A stretch of 43,959 nucleotides of DNA from Patescibacteria group bacterium. GTDB taxonomy: Bacteria; Patescibacteriota; Minisyncoccia; Phycocordibacterales; PALSA-1337. The position numbers and the translations under genes were made by a program. The stretch is from NCBI GenBank assembly GCA_024654575.1, contig JANLHG010000018.1:1-43959 (forward strand). Direction: 5' to 3'. Positions 18,756 through 26,828 of this stretch are shown here, piece after piece. The notes below the pieces were generated by a model, which did no database searches, was not told where the DNA came from, and saw only the letters and a program-made list of their open reading frames with translations. Position 1 is the first letter of the stretch, and each line of letters begins with the position of its first letter.

Positions 18756-19349
18756 ATGACCCAACAAAATTTTATTCTAATAGGACGGTCGGGATGCGGA
18801 AAGGGTACGCAGGGGAAGTTGCTTATGGAGTATTTGAAAAAAACTGACCCAGCACGTAATGTGATGTATGTTCAAACTGGCGGAGAGTTTAGAAAATTCA
18901 TTGAAGGTGATTCTTTGACTCAAAAAAATAGTAAAGAGATTTATGACAAAGGTGGTTTACAGCCAGAATTTTTAGCTGTTTATATGTGGACAAAATTTTT
19001 TGTTGATAATTACAAAGGTGATGAGAATATTATTATTGATGGAACGCCTCGTAAACTATATGAAGCTAGAACATTAGAATCCATGTGGAGTTTTTATAAA
19101 ATTTCCAACCCAACTGTAATTTATTTGAAAGTGAGTAAGGAATGGTCAATAGATAAACTTTTAGCTAGAGGTAGATTTGACGATACAGAAAAAGATATTG
19201 AAACGAGATTATCGTGGTTTGAAACAGACGTAGTGTCCACGATAGAATATTATAAAAATAATTCATTATATAATTTTTTTGAAGTAAATGGAGAGCAAGA
19301 AATTGAAAAAGTATGGCAAGAATTAGAATCAAAACTAAAGACGATATAA
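18756..19349 (+). CDS. adk: Adenylate kinase-like nucleoside monophosphate kinase
   Basis: ILIGRSGCGKGTQGKLL, IIDGTPRKLYEA; in the secY-adk-map order. Confidence 0.85.
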   Translation: MTQQNFILIGRSGCGKGTQGKLLMEYLKKTDPARNVMYVQTGGEFRKFIEGDSLTQKNSKEIYDKGGLQPEFLAVYMWTKFFVDNYKGDENIIIDGTPRKLYEARTLESMWSFYKISNPTVIYLKVSKEWSIDKLLARGRFDDTEKDIETRLSWFETDVVSTIEYYKNNSLYNFFEVNGEQEIEKVWQELESKLKTI

Positions 19350-20101
19350 AAATATTACGTGAAGGCGGGAAGAGGCACGCTGAAATTATGCGTCTTTTGG
19401 TTAAAAAAGTTACTCCTGGAATTACCACAAAAGAAATTGATGATTATGCGTCAGAACTTATCAAGCAAGGCCTGCCTGCGCAGGCAGGAAATGATACGGC
19501 CTCTTTTTTAAATTACAAACCTTTTGGTGCAAAGTATCCTTATCCAGCAAGTGTTTGTATTTCAATAAATGATGAAATTGTGCATGGTATTCCAAATAGT
19601 AAAAGAGTTATAAAAGAAGGTGACATTGTGAGTATTGACCTCGGATTGACACATAAAGGACTTATTACTGATATGGCTGTGACGGTTGCAGTTGGTATGA
19701 TTACTGAAGACACAAAAAAACTTATTGAAGTTACAGAAAAAGCCTTGCAAGTTGGTATTAAAAATGCAAAAGGCGGTAAAAGAACTGGTGATGTTGGCTC
19801 ATCAATTGAAAGATTTGTAAAACAATTTGGTTATGGAATTGTTGAAGAATTATCTGGACACGGTGTTGGTTATGAGGTGCATGAGGATCCATTTGTTCCA
19901 AATTTTGGTGAAGTTGGTAAGGGTGATGTTTTACAACCAGATATGGTAATTGCTATTGAACCGATGCTTAATTTAGGTACCAAGAAAATTGTTCTTGATA
20001 AAGATGGTTATACTTATCGCACAAAAGATGGTAAAGTAAGTGCTCATTTTGAGCACACTATTTTAATAACAAAAGGCGAGGCGGAGGTGTTGACAAAATA
20101 A
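19313..20101 (+). CDS. map: Type I methionine aminopeptidase with LPAQAG insertion
   Basis: RIKTKDDIKILREGGK; YPASVCISINDEIVHGIP; GHGVGYEVHEDPFVPN. Confidence 0.95.
   Translation: MARIRIKTKDDIKILREGGKRHAEIMRLLVKKVTPGITTKEIDDYASELIKQGLPAQAGNDTASFLNYKPFGAKYPYPASVCISINDEIVHGIPNSKRVIKEGDIVSIDLGLTHKGLITDMAVTVAVGMITEDTKKLIEVTEKALQVGIKNAKGGKRTGDVGSSIERFVKQFGYGIVEELSGHGVGYEVHEDPFVPNFGEVGKGDVLQPDMVIAIEPMLNLGTKKIVLDKDGYTYRTKDGKVSAHFEHTILITKGEAEVLTK
19471..19488. repeat. 18-bp perfect palindrome CCTGCCTGCGCAGGCAGG, in frame in map
   Basis: Identical to 31973-31990 in argS. Confidence 0.9.
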
Positions 20102-20105
20102 AATT

Positions 20106-20711
20106 ATGAAACACCATAAATTTGAACGAACGTTAGTAATTATTAAACCAGACGGAGTACAAAGGTCACTCATGGGTGAAATTATAAAGCGTTATGAGCG
20201 AGCCGGACTTAAATTGACAGCAATAAAAATGACTAAAGCGACTCCTAAGTTTATTGAAAAACATTACACTCTTGATCCAGAATGGAGAAGAATTACTGGA
20301 GAAAAATCTATTAAAGGATATTTAAGTAAGGGATTAAAACCACCTTCAGAAGACCCTTTTAAAATTACTGAAGTAGTATTGAAATATTTAGTGAAGTATC
20401 TAACTTCTGGACCGATTATTGTTATGATTTGGCAAGGGGCACACGCAGTGGCGATTATTAGAAAATTGACGGGCGGTACAGAGCCTTTAACATCAGATGT
20501 CGGAACAATTCGTGGAGATTATGTTCTTGATTCATATCAAATGACAGATACTGATGGCCGAGCTGTACGAAATCTGGTACATGCATCTGGTTCAGTTAAG
20601 GAAGCTGAGAATGAAATTAAACACTGGTTTGATAAAAAAGAAATTGTTGATTATAAACTGGTTCAAGAACAGATTTTGTATGATGTAAATATGGACGGTA
20701 TTTTAGAATAA
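20106..20711 (+). CDS. ndk: Nucleoside diphosphate kinase (long form)
   Basis: RTLVIIKPDGVQRSLMGEII; catalytic NLVHASGS; 201 aa with internal insertion. Confidence 0.92.
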   Translation: MKHHKFERTLVIIKPDGVQRSLMGEIIKRYERAGLKLTAIKMTKATPKFIEKHYTLDPEWRRITGEKSIKGYLSKGLKPPSEDPFKITEVVLKYLVKYLTSGPIIVMIWQGAHAVAIIRKLTGGTEPLTSDVGTIRGDYVLDSYQMTDTDGRAVRNLVHASGSVKEAENEIKHWFDKKEIVDYKLVQEQILYDVNMDGILE

Positions 20712-20727
20712 GGTGTACAATGTAATT

Positions 20728-20881
20728 AGGGTTGCTTACAAGTATTAACTCTATAAACTATTTTAAGGAAGTTCAAATTGCGACGTTGTAAAAATGTTCG
20801 CTGAGGACATCCACCTAATTTATTATTAGGTTCAATACTTTAAGTGACCCTTCGAAAAAAACCTCATTATGAGGTTTTTTT
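20728..20881 (+). ncRNA. Putative structured ncRNA, 6S-like architecture, with intrinsic terminator
   Basis: TACAAT -10 at 20716-20721; long closing stem (20728-20738/20841-20851 and 20741-20746/20834-20839), internal hairpins, terminator 20855-20881. Confidence 0.5.
20855..20881 (+). terminator. Intrinsic terminator AAAAAAACCTC-ATTAT-GAGGTTTTTTT
   Basis: 11-bp stem with U-tract. Confidence 0.9.
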
Positions 20882-20897
20882 CTGATATAATGTATTT

Positions 20898-21284
20898 ATG
20901 AAAAAACATTCTTATATTCTAATTCTCTGTATTCTCGTTGTAACAGCGATTCTTCATCTTTCCGCTCTGAAATTTTATTTATACTGGGATATTTGGTGGT
21001 TTGATATTGTAGTGCATTTTTTAGGTGGAATATGGGCTGGAGCTACTGTTTTTTGGATTTATTATTTTTCCGGACGGTTTAAAAATCCTGTCAGTAGTCC
21101 TTTATATTTTTTTATGATAATTTTGTTTGGTTCTCTTTTGATAGGTGTTATTTGGGAAATATTTGAATATAAAATTGGAGCTACGTTTGTTGTGCCTGGA
21201 GGAGATTATATAACAGATACTGTTTATGATCTAGCTATGGATGTAGTTGGTGGTTTAAGCGTTTATCTTTATTATCGTGGATAA
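20898..21284 (+). CDS. Small integral membrane protein (DUF2238/YjdF-like)
   Basis: WDIWWFDIVVHFLGGIWAG...WEIFEYKIG...YITDTVYDLAMDVVGG. Confidence 0.6.
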   Translation: MKKHSYILILCILVVTAILHLSALKFYLYWDIWWFDIVVHFLGGIWAGATVFWIYYFSGRFKNPVSSPLYFFMIILFGSLLIGVIWEIFEYKIGATFVVPGGDYITDTVYDLAMDVVGGLSVYLYYRG

Positions 21285-22635
21285 ATTAAAAATAACATTT
21301 TGGGGAGGAGTTGGATTAATAACAGGTGCTAATTTTCTTGTTGAATATAGTGGAAAGAAGTTTTTGGTTGATTGCGGACTTATTCAAGGAGAAAAATTCT
21401 CAAGTGATGATAATCGCAAGCCATTTCCATATAATCCTGCTGAAATTAATTTTCTTTTTATAACCCACGCCCATCTTGATCATATTGGTAGAATTCCAAA
21501 ACTGGTAAAAGACGGTTTTAAAGGAGTGATTTACTCTACTTCAGAAACGAAACAATTAAGCCAACTTATTCTTGAAGATGCTTGTGCTATTTTGACTAAA
21601 GATGCTCAAAACGATGGTTTATTACCAATCTATGAGATGAATGATGTTAATAATGCTATAGGTTTATGGAAAGAAATTTCGTATCATAATGAAACAGAAA
21701 TACATGAAGGATTGAAAGTATATTTGCAAGATGCCGGACATATTTTAGGTTCATCAATGATTGAATTCCGCACAAAAGAAGCAAAAATTTTATTTACTGG
21801 TGATTTAGGTAATTCTCCAACACCACTCCTTAAAGATACCGAAAAAATAGAAGACATTGATTATCTAATTATGGAAAGTGTTTATGGAGATAGAAATCAT
21901 GAACCGAAAGATGAACGACGAAAAAAACTAGCAGATGTTATTAAACAAACCGCGAAGCGGGGCGGAGCTGTGGTAATTCCAGCTTTTTCACTAGAAAGAA
22001 CGCAAGTAATTCTTTATGAATTAAATAAGCTTGTTGAATCTGGTCAAATACCTAGCTTGCCGGTGTTTGTGGATTCTCCGCTTGCAATTAAAGTTACCAG
22101 TATTTATAAAGCGTCAGAAAATTATTTTAATGAAAAAGTCAGGAATGAAATAAAAGGAGGAGATGATATTTTTAATTTTCCACGACTCAAGTTTTCAATG
22201 ACGGGACAGGATTCAATAGCTATTTACAAAATACCAAATCCAAAAATTATTATCGCTGGTTCGGGAATGTCTTCTGGTGGTCGAGTCACTCATCATGAAA
22301 TAAATTATTTACCTGATCCAAGTAGTACGATACTTTTGGTTGGTTATCAATCTGTTGGGACTGTCGGTAGACAGCTTCAAGATGGAGCAAAGAAGGTTAG
22401 GATTAATGGTCAAGAAGTTTATGTAAAGGCTCATATTGAAACGATTCTTGGTTATTCTTCACATAAGGATTCAGACCATTTGGTGGAATTTGTGGAAGAT
22501 AGTAAGGCGACTTTAAAGAAAGTTTTTGTAGTTATGGGTGAACCTAAAGCTTCTTTATTTTTAGTTCAAAAACTTCGTGATTATATTGATGTAAATGCCA
22601 TATATCCGGAGAAGGGAAAAGTGTATGAATTGTAA
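21277..22635 (+). CDS. MBL-fold/beta-CASP RNA-processing exonuclease-like protein
   Basis: ITHAHLDHIGRIPKLVK, GDLGNSPTPLL, GSGMSSGGRVTHH, HIETILGYSSHKD; GTG start. Confidence 0.88.
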   Translation: MDKLKITFWGGVGLITGANFLVEYSGKKFLVDCGLIQGEKFSSDDNRKPFPYNPAEINFLFITHAHLDHIGRIPKLVKDGFKGVIYSTSETKQLSQLILEDACAILTKDAQNDGLLPIYEMNDVNNAIGLWKEISYHNETEIHEGLKVYLQDAGHILGSSMIEFRTKEAKILFTGDLGNSPTPLLKDTEKIEDIDYLIMESVYGDRNHEPKDERRKKLADVIKQTAKRGGAVVIPAFSLERTQVILYELNKLVESGQIPSLPVFVDSPLAIKVTSIYKASENYFNEKVRNEIKGGDDIFNFPRLKFSMTGQDSIAIYKIPNPKIIIAGSGMSSGGRVTHHEINYLPDPSSTILLVGYQSVGTVGRQLQDGAKKVRINGQEVYVKAHIETILGYSSHKDSDHLVEFVEDSKATLKKVFVVMGEPKASLFLVQKLRDYIDVNAIYPEKGKVYEL

Positions 22636-22638
22636 TAT

Positions 22639-22667
22639 TTGACTGTTAAATTGATGTCTGCTACTAT
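22639..22667 (+). promoter_or_regulatory. Promoter TTGACT-17-TACTAT driving rpsS block
   Basis: -10 22662-22667; rpsS ATG at 22677. Confidence 0.7.
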
Positions 22668-22676
22668 GGGAGTTCA

Positions 22677-23015
22677 ATGGCTAGAAGTTTAAAGAAAGGT
22701 CCATATGTGGACGAAAAATTATTGAAGAAGATTTTAGGTAAAAAACCCACTGAAACTGGGGTTATTAAAACATGGGCTAGGAGAAGTCAAATTTCACCAG
22801 AAATGGTCGGTTTTATATTTGGTGTGCATAATGGCAAAGATCACATAGATGTTTTGGTAAATGAAGAAATGGTCGGTCACAGATTAGGTGAATTTTCGCA
22901 TACTCGTAAGTTTACCCGACATGGAGGAAAAATGCAGAAAGAACTTGAGATAAAAAAGAAAGAAGCTGAAATTTCTGCTGCTAAATCAGCCAAAGCGACT
23001 GTTGTCACTAAATAA
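22677..23015 (+). CDS. rpsS: 30S ribosomal protein S19
   Basis: [38 protein letters not shown]. Confidence 0.96.
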   Translation: MARSLKKGPYVDEKLLKKILGKKPTETGVIKTWARRSQISPEMVGFIFGVHNGKDHIDVLVNEEMVGHRLGEFSHTRKFTRHGGKMQKELEIKKKEAEISAAKSAKATVVTK

Positions 23016-23026
23016 AAATAAATATC

Positions 23027-23359
23027 ATGGTAACCGCATCTTTAAATAATTACAGGCAATCTCCCCGCAAAGTGCGGTTAGTAGCAAATCTTATAAAAGG
23101 GAAAAAAGTTCCTGACGCTTTGATTACGTTAAAATTTTTAACAAAAAGTGCTTCCAATCCTCTTTTTAGACTTTTAAGTTCTGCTATGGCGAATGCTAAA
23201 AATAATTTTAATCTTGATGCAGATTCACTGATGATAAAAGAAATGCGTGTAGATGGCGGGTCTACGCTAAAAAGAAGAATGCCTAGAGCTCGAGGTATGG
23301 CCTTTCAAATTAAAAAGAGAACAAGTAATATTATTCTTGTTTTAGACGAGAAAAAATAA
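23027..23359 (+). CDS. rplV: 50S ribosomal protein L22
   Basis: YRQSPRKVRLVANLIKGK; GSTLKRRMPRARGMAFQIKKRTSNI. Confidence 0.95.
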   Translation: MVTASLNNYRQSPRKVRLVANLIKGKKVPDALITLKFLTKSASNPLFRLLSSAMANAKNNFNLDADSLMIKEMRVDGGSTLKRRMPRARGMAFQIKKRTSNIILVLDEKK

Positions 23360-23360
23360 T

Positions 23361-24026
23361 ATGTCACATTCAGTCCATCCATATTCACATAGATTAGGTA
23401 TTATAAGAGATTGGAAATCTCGTTGGTTTGGTTTAGATAAAGATTATAGATTATCTCTCAAAACAGATTTAGTCGTAAGAGAATATCTTGTTAAAAAACT
23501 TCGTGGAATGTATGTCAGTGGTGTTGAAATTGAACGAAGTCAAAAATCTTTTCGTGTTGTGGTAAAAAGTTCAAGACCTGGAATGATTATTGGTCGTTCA
23601 GGTGAAGGTGCTGTTCAACTAAGAAATGATATTTTGAAACTTCTTCAAAAGAAAGATATTGAAGTAAAACAAGAATTAAAATTAGACATTGAAGAAGTAA
23701 GAAGTCCAGAATCAAATGCTCCGATTGTTGCTCAAATGATAGCTGAAGGACTTGAGAAACGATTACCTTTTAGACGAGTTATTAAACAAACTGTAGAAAA
23801 AGTGATGGCTAATAGAGATGTGATTGGAGTAAAAATAAAATTAGGAGGAAGATTAGGAGGGGCAGAAATGGCTCGTCGAGAGGATTTAAAAAAGGGACGT
23901 ATTCCTCTCCAGACCTTTAGAGCCGATATTGATTTTGCTAGAGAAAAAGCACATATGTCTTATGGCGATATCGGGATAAAAGTTTGGATTTATAAGGGAG
24001 ATATTTTTGATAAAGATAAGAAATAA
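23361..24026 (+). CDS. rpsC: 30S ribosomal protein S3
   Basis: HPYSHRLGIIRDWKSRWF; GMIIGRSGEG; GRLGGAEMARRE. Confidence 0.96.
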   Translation: MSHSVHPYSHRLGIIRDWKSRWFGLDKDYRLSLKTDLVVREYLVKKLRGMYVSGVEIERSQKSFRVVVKSSRPGMIIGRSGEGAVQLRNDILKLLQKKDIEVKQELKLDIEEVRSPESNAPIVAQMIAEGLEKRLPFRRVIKQTVEKVMANRDVIGVKIKLGGRLGGAEMARREDLKKGRIPLQTFRADIDFAREKAHMSYGDIGIKVWIYKGDIFDKDKK

Positions 24027-24033
24027 TACTATT

Positions 24034-24462
24034 ATGTTATTCCCTAAAAAAGTAAAATTTAGAAAGCAATTTACCGATAGAAAGCATCCAGATAAGGACG
24101 CTAGACCTGACACAAGAGGAGTCTCTTTAGCTTTCGGTTCTTTTGGATTAAAAGCTACTACACACGCACGGGTAACTTCAAATCAAATAGAGGCAGCAAG
24201 AAAAGCTATTGCTCGTTACACTTCTAAAAATGGTAAAGTTTGGATAAGAATTTTTCCAGATAGACCTTTTACCCAAAAGCCAGCTGAAGTCAAAATGGGT
24301 AAAGGAAAAGGCGATCCAGTGGGATTTATTTTTCCAGTTAAGGCAGGCCGAATTATTTTTGAAGTTGATGGAATTGATGAAATAAATGCTAGAGAAGCTT
24401 TGAGAAAAGCTGGAACGAAATTACCAGTAAAAAGTCGAATAGTTAGTCGTGTGATTGCATAA
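24034..24462 (+). CDS. rplP: 50S ribosomal protein L16
   Basis: MLFPKKVKFRKQF...GVSLAFGSFGLKAT; start moved from 24007 to ATG 24034. Confidence 0.94.
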   Translation: MLFPKKVKFRKQFTDRKHPDKDARPDTRGVSLAFGSFGLKATTHARVTSNQIEAARKAIARYTSKNGKVWIRIFPDRPFTQKPAEVKMGKGKGDPVGFIFPVKAGRIIFEVDGIDEINAREALRKAGTKLPVKSRIVSRVIA

Positions 24463-24473
24463 TATATAAAAAT

Positions 24474-24665
24474 ATGACAGAGTTTAAAAACAATACAGAT
24501 AAAGAACTTATCCAATCGATAGCCGATAAAAGGGAATTATTGAGAGTGTTTCGATTTGGTATTGCTGGTAGTAAGACTAGAAATGTTAAAGAAGGTATGA
24601 ATATAAGAAAAGATATAGCGAGAATTTTGACGGAAATATCTTCACGAAAAAACAATGAAAAATAA
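24474..24665 (+). CDS. rpmC: 50S ribosomal protein L29
   Basis: Position rplP-rpmC-rpsQ; NVKEGMNIRKDIARILTEI. Confidence 0.85.
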   Translation: MTEFKNNTDKELIQSIADKRELLRVFRFGIAGSKTRNVKEGMNIRKDIARILTEISSRKNNEK

Positions 24666-24897
24666 AGTAATAAATCGTAAAATACTTTTAGGGACTGTAG
24701 TATCAGATAAAATGAAAGATACGATAGTTGTCGTTGTTGAAAATTATATAAAACATCCTAAAGTTGGTAAGTATATGAAAACTCGAAAAAAGTATAAAGT
24801 TCATGATGTTGGTAATACTAAAAAAGTTGGGGAAAAAGTTTCCATAGAAGAATGTGCTCCAATTTCACGTCATAAACATTTTAAAATAAAAATATGA
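24655..24897 (+). CDS. rpsQ: 30S ribosomal protein S17
   Basis: LLGTVVSDKMKDTIVVVVENYIKHPKVGKYMKTRKKYKVHD. Confidence 0.95.
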   Translation: MKNKVINRKILLGTVVSDKMKDTIVVVVENYIKHPKVGKYMKTRKKYKVHDVGNTKKVGEKVSIEECAPISRHKHFKIKI

Positions 24898-25265
24898 TTC
24901 AACCTCGTTCAATAGTAAGAATATCTGATAACTGCGGAGCCAAGATTGGTAGAGTTTTTAAAGTACTTGGTAGCTCAAAAAAACGATATGCTATGATCGG
25001 TGACATTGTGGTACTTTCTGTTCAAAGAGCTGAACCAAGAAAAGCTGTAAAAAAGAAAGATGTGCTTCAAGCAGTAGTTGTTCGTTCTACTCGTCCTTTT
25101 CGTAGAAAAGATGGGTCATATGTTAGGTTTGATGAAAATGCAGTGGTAGTGCTAGAAAAAGGAAAGAAAGAACCTCTTGCTGGTAGAATATTCGGTCCAA
25201 TTCCTAGAGAAATAGCCGAAAAAGGTTTTAAAACAATAGCTTCAAGAGCGCCTGAAATCGTTTAA
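24894..25265 (+). CDS. rplN: 50S ribosomal protein L14
   Basis: MIQPRSIVRISDNCGAKIGRVFKVLG; RIFGPIPREI. Confidence 0.96.
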   Translation: MIQPRSIVRISDNCGAKIGRVFKVLGSSKKRYAMIGDIVVLSVQRAEPRKAVKKKDVLQAVVVRSTRPFRRKDGSYVRFDENAVVVLEKGKKEPLAGRIFGPIPREIAEKGFKTIASRAPEIV

Positions 25266-25275
25266 TATAAAATAT

Positions 25276-25491
25276 ATGCATGTAAAAAAAGATGATAATG
25301 TCATAGTGATAACAGGAAAAGATAAAGGAAAATCTGGTAAAATTACTCATGCTTTTCCAAAAGAAAATAAGGTCCTTATTGTTGGTGTTAATATTCAAAA
25401 AAAACATGAACGACCAAAAAAGGCTGGAGGTAAAGGTCAAATAATTGAAAGACCATCACCGATTGATGCTTCTAATGTTAAAAAAATATGA
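25276..25491 (+). CDS. rplX: 50S ribosomal protein L24
   Basis: KKDDNVIVITGKDKGKSGKITHAFPKENKVLIVGVNIQKKH. Confidence 0.94.
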   Translation: MHVKKDDNVIVITGKDKGKSGKITHAFPKENKVLIVGVNIQKKHERPKKAGGKGQIIERPSPIDASNVKKI

Positions 25492-26036
25492 ATTCAATAA
25501 AGGAAAAACAAAATAAAGCTTTTGAACTCCTAAAGGGTAAATTTGGCTATACTAATAAAATGCAATCACCGAAAGTTAAGAAAGTTGTTGTTGGAACAGG
25601 TATCGGTTCTATAAAAGATAAAAAGAAAGTTGAACTTATCGCTGATCGTCTTATGAAAATTACTGGACAAAAGCCAGCTACCAAAGGTTCAAAAAAATCA
25701 ATTGCTGCATTCAAAGTTAGAGAAGGTGACCCTGTTGGTTATCAAGTTACTCTTCGAGGTCAAAGAATGTACGATTTTCTTGACCGATTGGTAAATATTG
25801 CTCTTCCCAGAACTAGAGATTTTAGAGGTGTGTCTTCAAAAGCTATCGACGATATGGGTAATTATACTTTAGGTATGAAAGAACACACCATTTTTGCTGA
25901 GACGACAGATGAAGATTTGAAAGATGTTTTTGGTATGGGTATTACTATCGTCACTTCTTCAAATAATAAAGAAGAAACTCACGCTTTTCTTGAGATTTTA
26001 GGTTTTCCATTTAAAAAAGAGGATAAAAAGAAATAA
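25488..26036 (+). CDS. rplE: 50S ribosomal protein L5
   Basis: PKVKKVVVGTGIG; FRGVSSKAIDDMGNYTLGMKEHTIF; GMGITIVT. Confidence 0.95.
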   Translation: MNSIKEKQNKAFELLKGKFGYTNKMQSPKVKKVVVGTGIGSIKDKKKVELIADRLMKITGQKPATKGSKKSIAAFKVREGDPVGYQVTLRGQRMYDFLDRLVNIALPRTRDFRGVSSKAIDDMGNYTLGMKEHTIFAETTDEDLKDVFGMGITIVTSSNNKEETHAFLEILGFPFKKEDKKK

Positions 26037-26043
26037 AGAATAG

Positions 26044-26074
26044 TTGACACCAAGTTTATCTTAAGATAAACTTG
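26044..26074 (+). promoter_or_regulatory. Promoter/operator of TA operon: TTGACA plus 24-bp perfect palindrome CAAGTTTATCTTAAGATAAACTTG
   Basis: Palindrome 26051-26074 fills the -35/-10 spacer and -10. Confidence 0.8.
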
Positions 26075-26078
26075 AGGT

Positions 26079-26324
26079 ATGAATAAAATAATTGGTTTAA
26101 AAGAGTTGCGAGAAAATATTGGTACTTATATTACCGAAGTAGGAAAAGGTAAATCTTTTACTATTGTGCGTAAATCAAAACCAGTATTTAAAATGATGCC
26201 AGTTGATGAGTGGGGAGATGAGGGGATATGGGAGACCATAGCAGATTTTACCGATAATCCTCGTGGAGGAATACCGCCGAATGAATTATTGCTAGCGCTT
26301 CGTAAATCGCTCAAAAATAAATGA
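26079..26324 (+). CDS. Type II antitoxin, Phd/YefM family
   Basis: MNKIIGLKELRENIGTYITEVGKGKSFTIVRKSKPVFKMMPVDE. Confidence 0.88.
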   Translation: MNKIIGLKELRENIGTYITEVGKGKSFTIVRKSKPVFKMMPVDEWGDEGIWETIADFTDNPRGGIPPNELLLALRKSLKNK

Positions 26325-26563
26325 ATGATGTATCAAAATTTGTTAAATCTCTTTCAGCTAAAGAACAAATTCGGATTGAAGAAGTAATCTCTAAAATGGA
26401 AAGCGGAGATATTAATGGGTTAGATATTAAAAAACTTAAAGGATATTCTGATATGTTTAGAGTTAGAATAGGTAATTATAGGATTATTTGTCGTCATAAT
26501 GAACAGTATGGTTTTGTTGTGGTAAAAGTCACACGACGAAATGATACAACATATAATTTTTGA
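26321..26563 (+). CDS. Type II toxin, RelE/ParE family
   Basis: IKKLKGYSDMFRVRIGNYRIICRHN...VVVKVTRRNDTTYNF; overlaps antitoxin stop. Confidence 0.9.
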   Translation: MNDVSKFVKSLSAKEQIRIEEVISKMESGDINGLDIKKLKGYSDMFRVRIGNYRIICRHNEQYGFVVVKVTRRNDTTYNF

Positions 26564-26577
26564 TTATTTTAAAAAAT

Positions 26578-26605
26578 TTGACATTATTTATAAAGGGAGT
26601 ATTAT
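26578..26605 (+). promoter_or_regulatory. Promoter TTGACA-16-TATTAT upstream of secE
   Basis: -35 26578-26583, -10 26600-26605. Confidence 0.65.
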
Positions 26606-26616
26606 GTAATTAAATC

Positions 26617-26635
26617 ACCCCCTAAGGGGTTTTTT
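26617..26635 (+). terminator. Short hairpin ACCCC-CTAA-GGGGT + T6 at start of secE leader
   Basis: Inverted repeat followed by T-tract. Confidence 0.65.
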
Positions 26636-26647
26636 AATAAGAAAACT

Positions 26648-26824
26648 ATGAAAATCGTTGAATATGTCAAAGAAACAAAAGGAGAATTAAAGCATGTTAG
26701 CTGGCCTACACGTAAGCAGGCGATTGATTACACTATAGTTATTATCGCTATATCTTTAGCAACAGCTTTTTTTCTTGGTCTTTTTGATTACTTTTTCTCA
26801 AAACTTCTAGCATTCATTATTTAA
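26648..26824 (+). CDS. secE: Preprotein translocase subunit SecE (absent from ORF track, 58 aa)
   Basis: MKIVEYVKETKGELKHVSWPTRKQAIDYTIVIIAISLATAFFLGLFDYFFSKLLAFII*; upstream of nusG-rplK. Confidence 0.93.
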   Translation: MKIVEYVKETKGELKHVSWPTRKQAIDYTIVIIAISLATAFFLGLFDYFFSKLLAFII

Positions 26825-26828
26825 AAAT

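Noticed and set aside
21950-21970. GC-rich AACCGCGAAGCGGGGCGG in the MBL nuclease gene as another repeat insertion
   Set aside because: Encodes the normal TAKRGGAVVIPAF segment conserved in beta-CASP nucleases; no excess residues.
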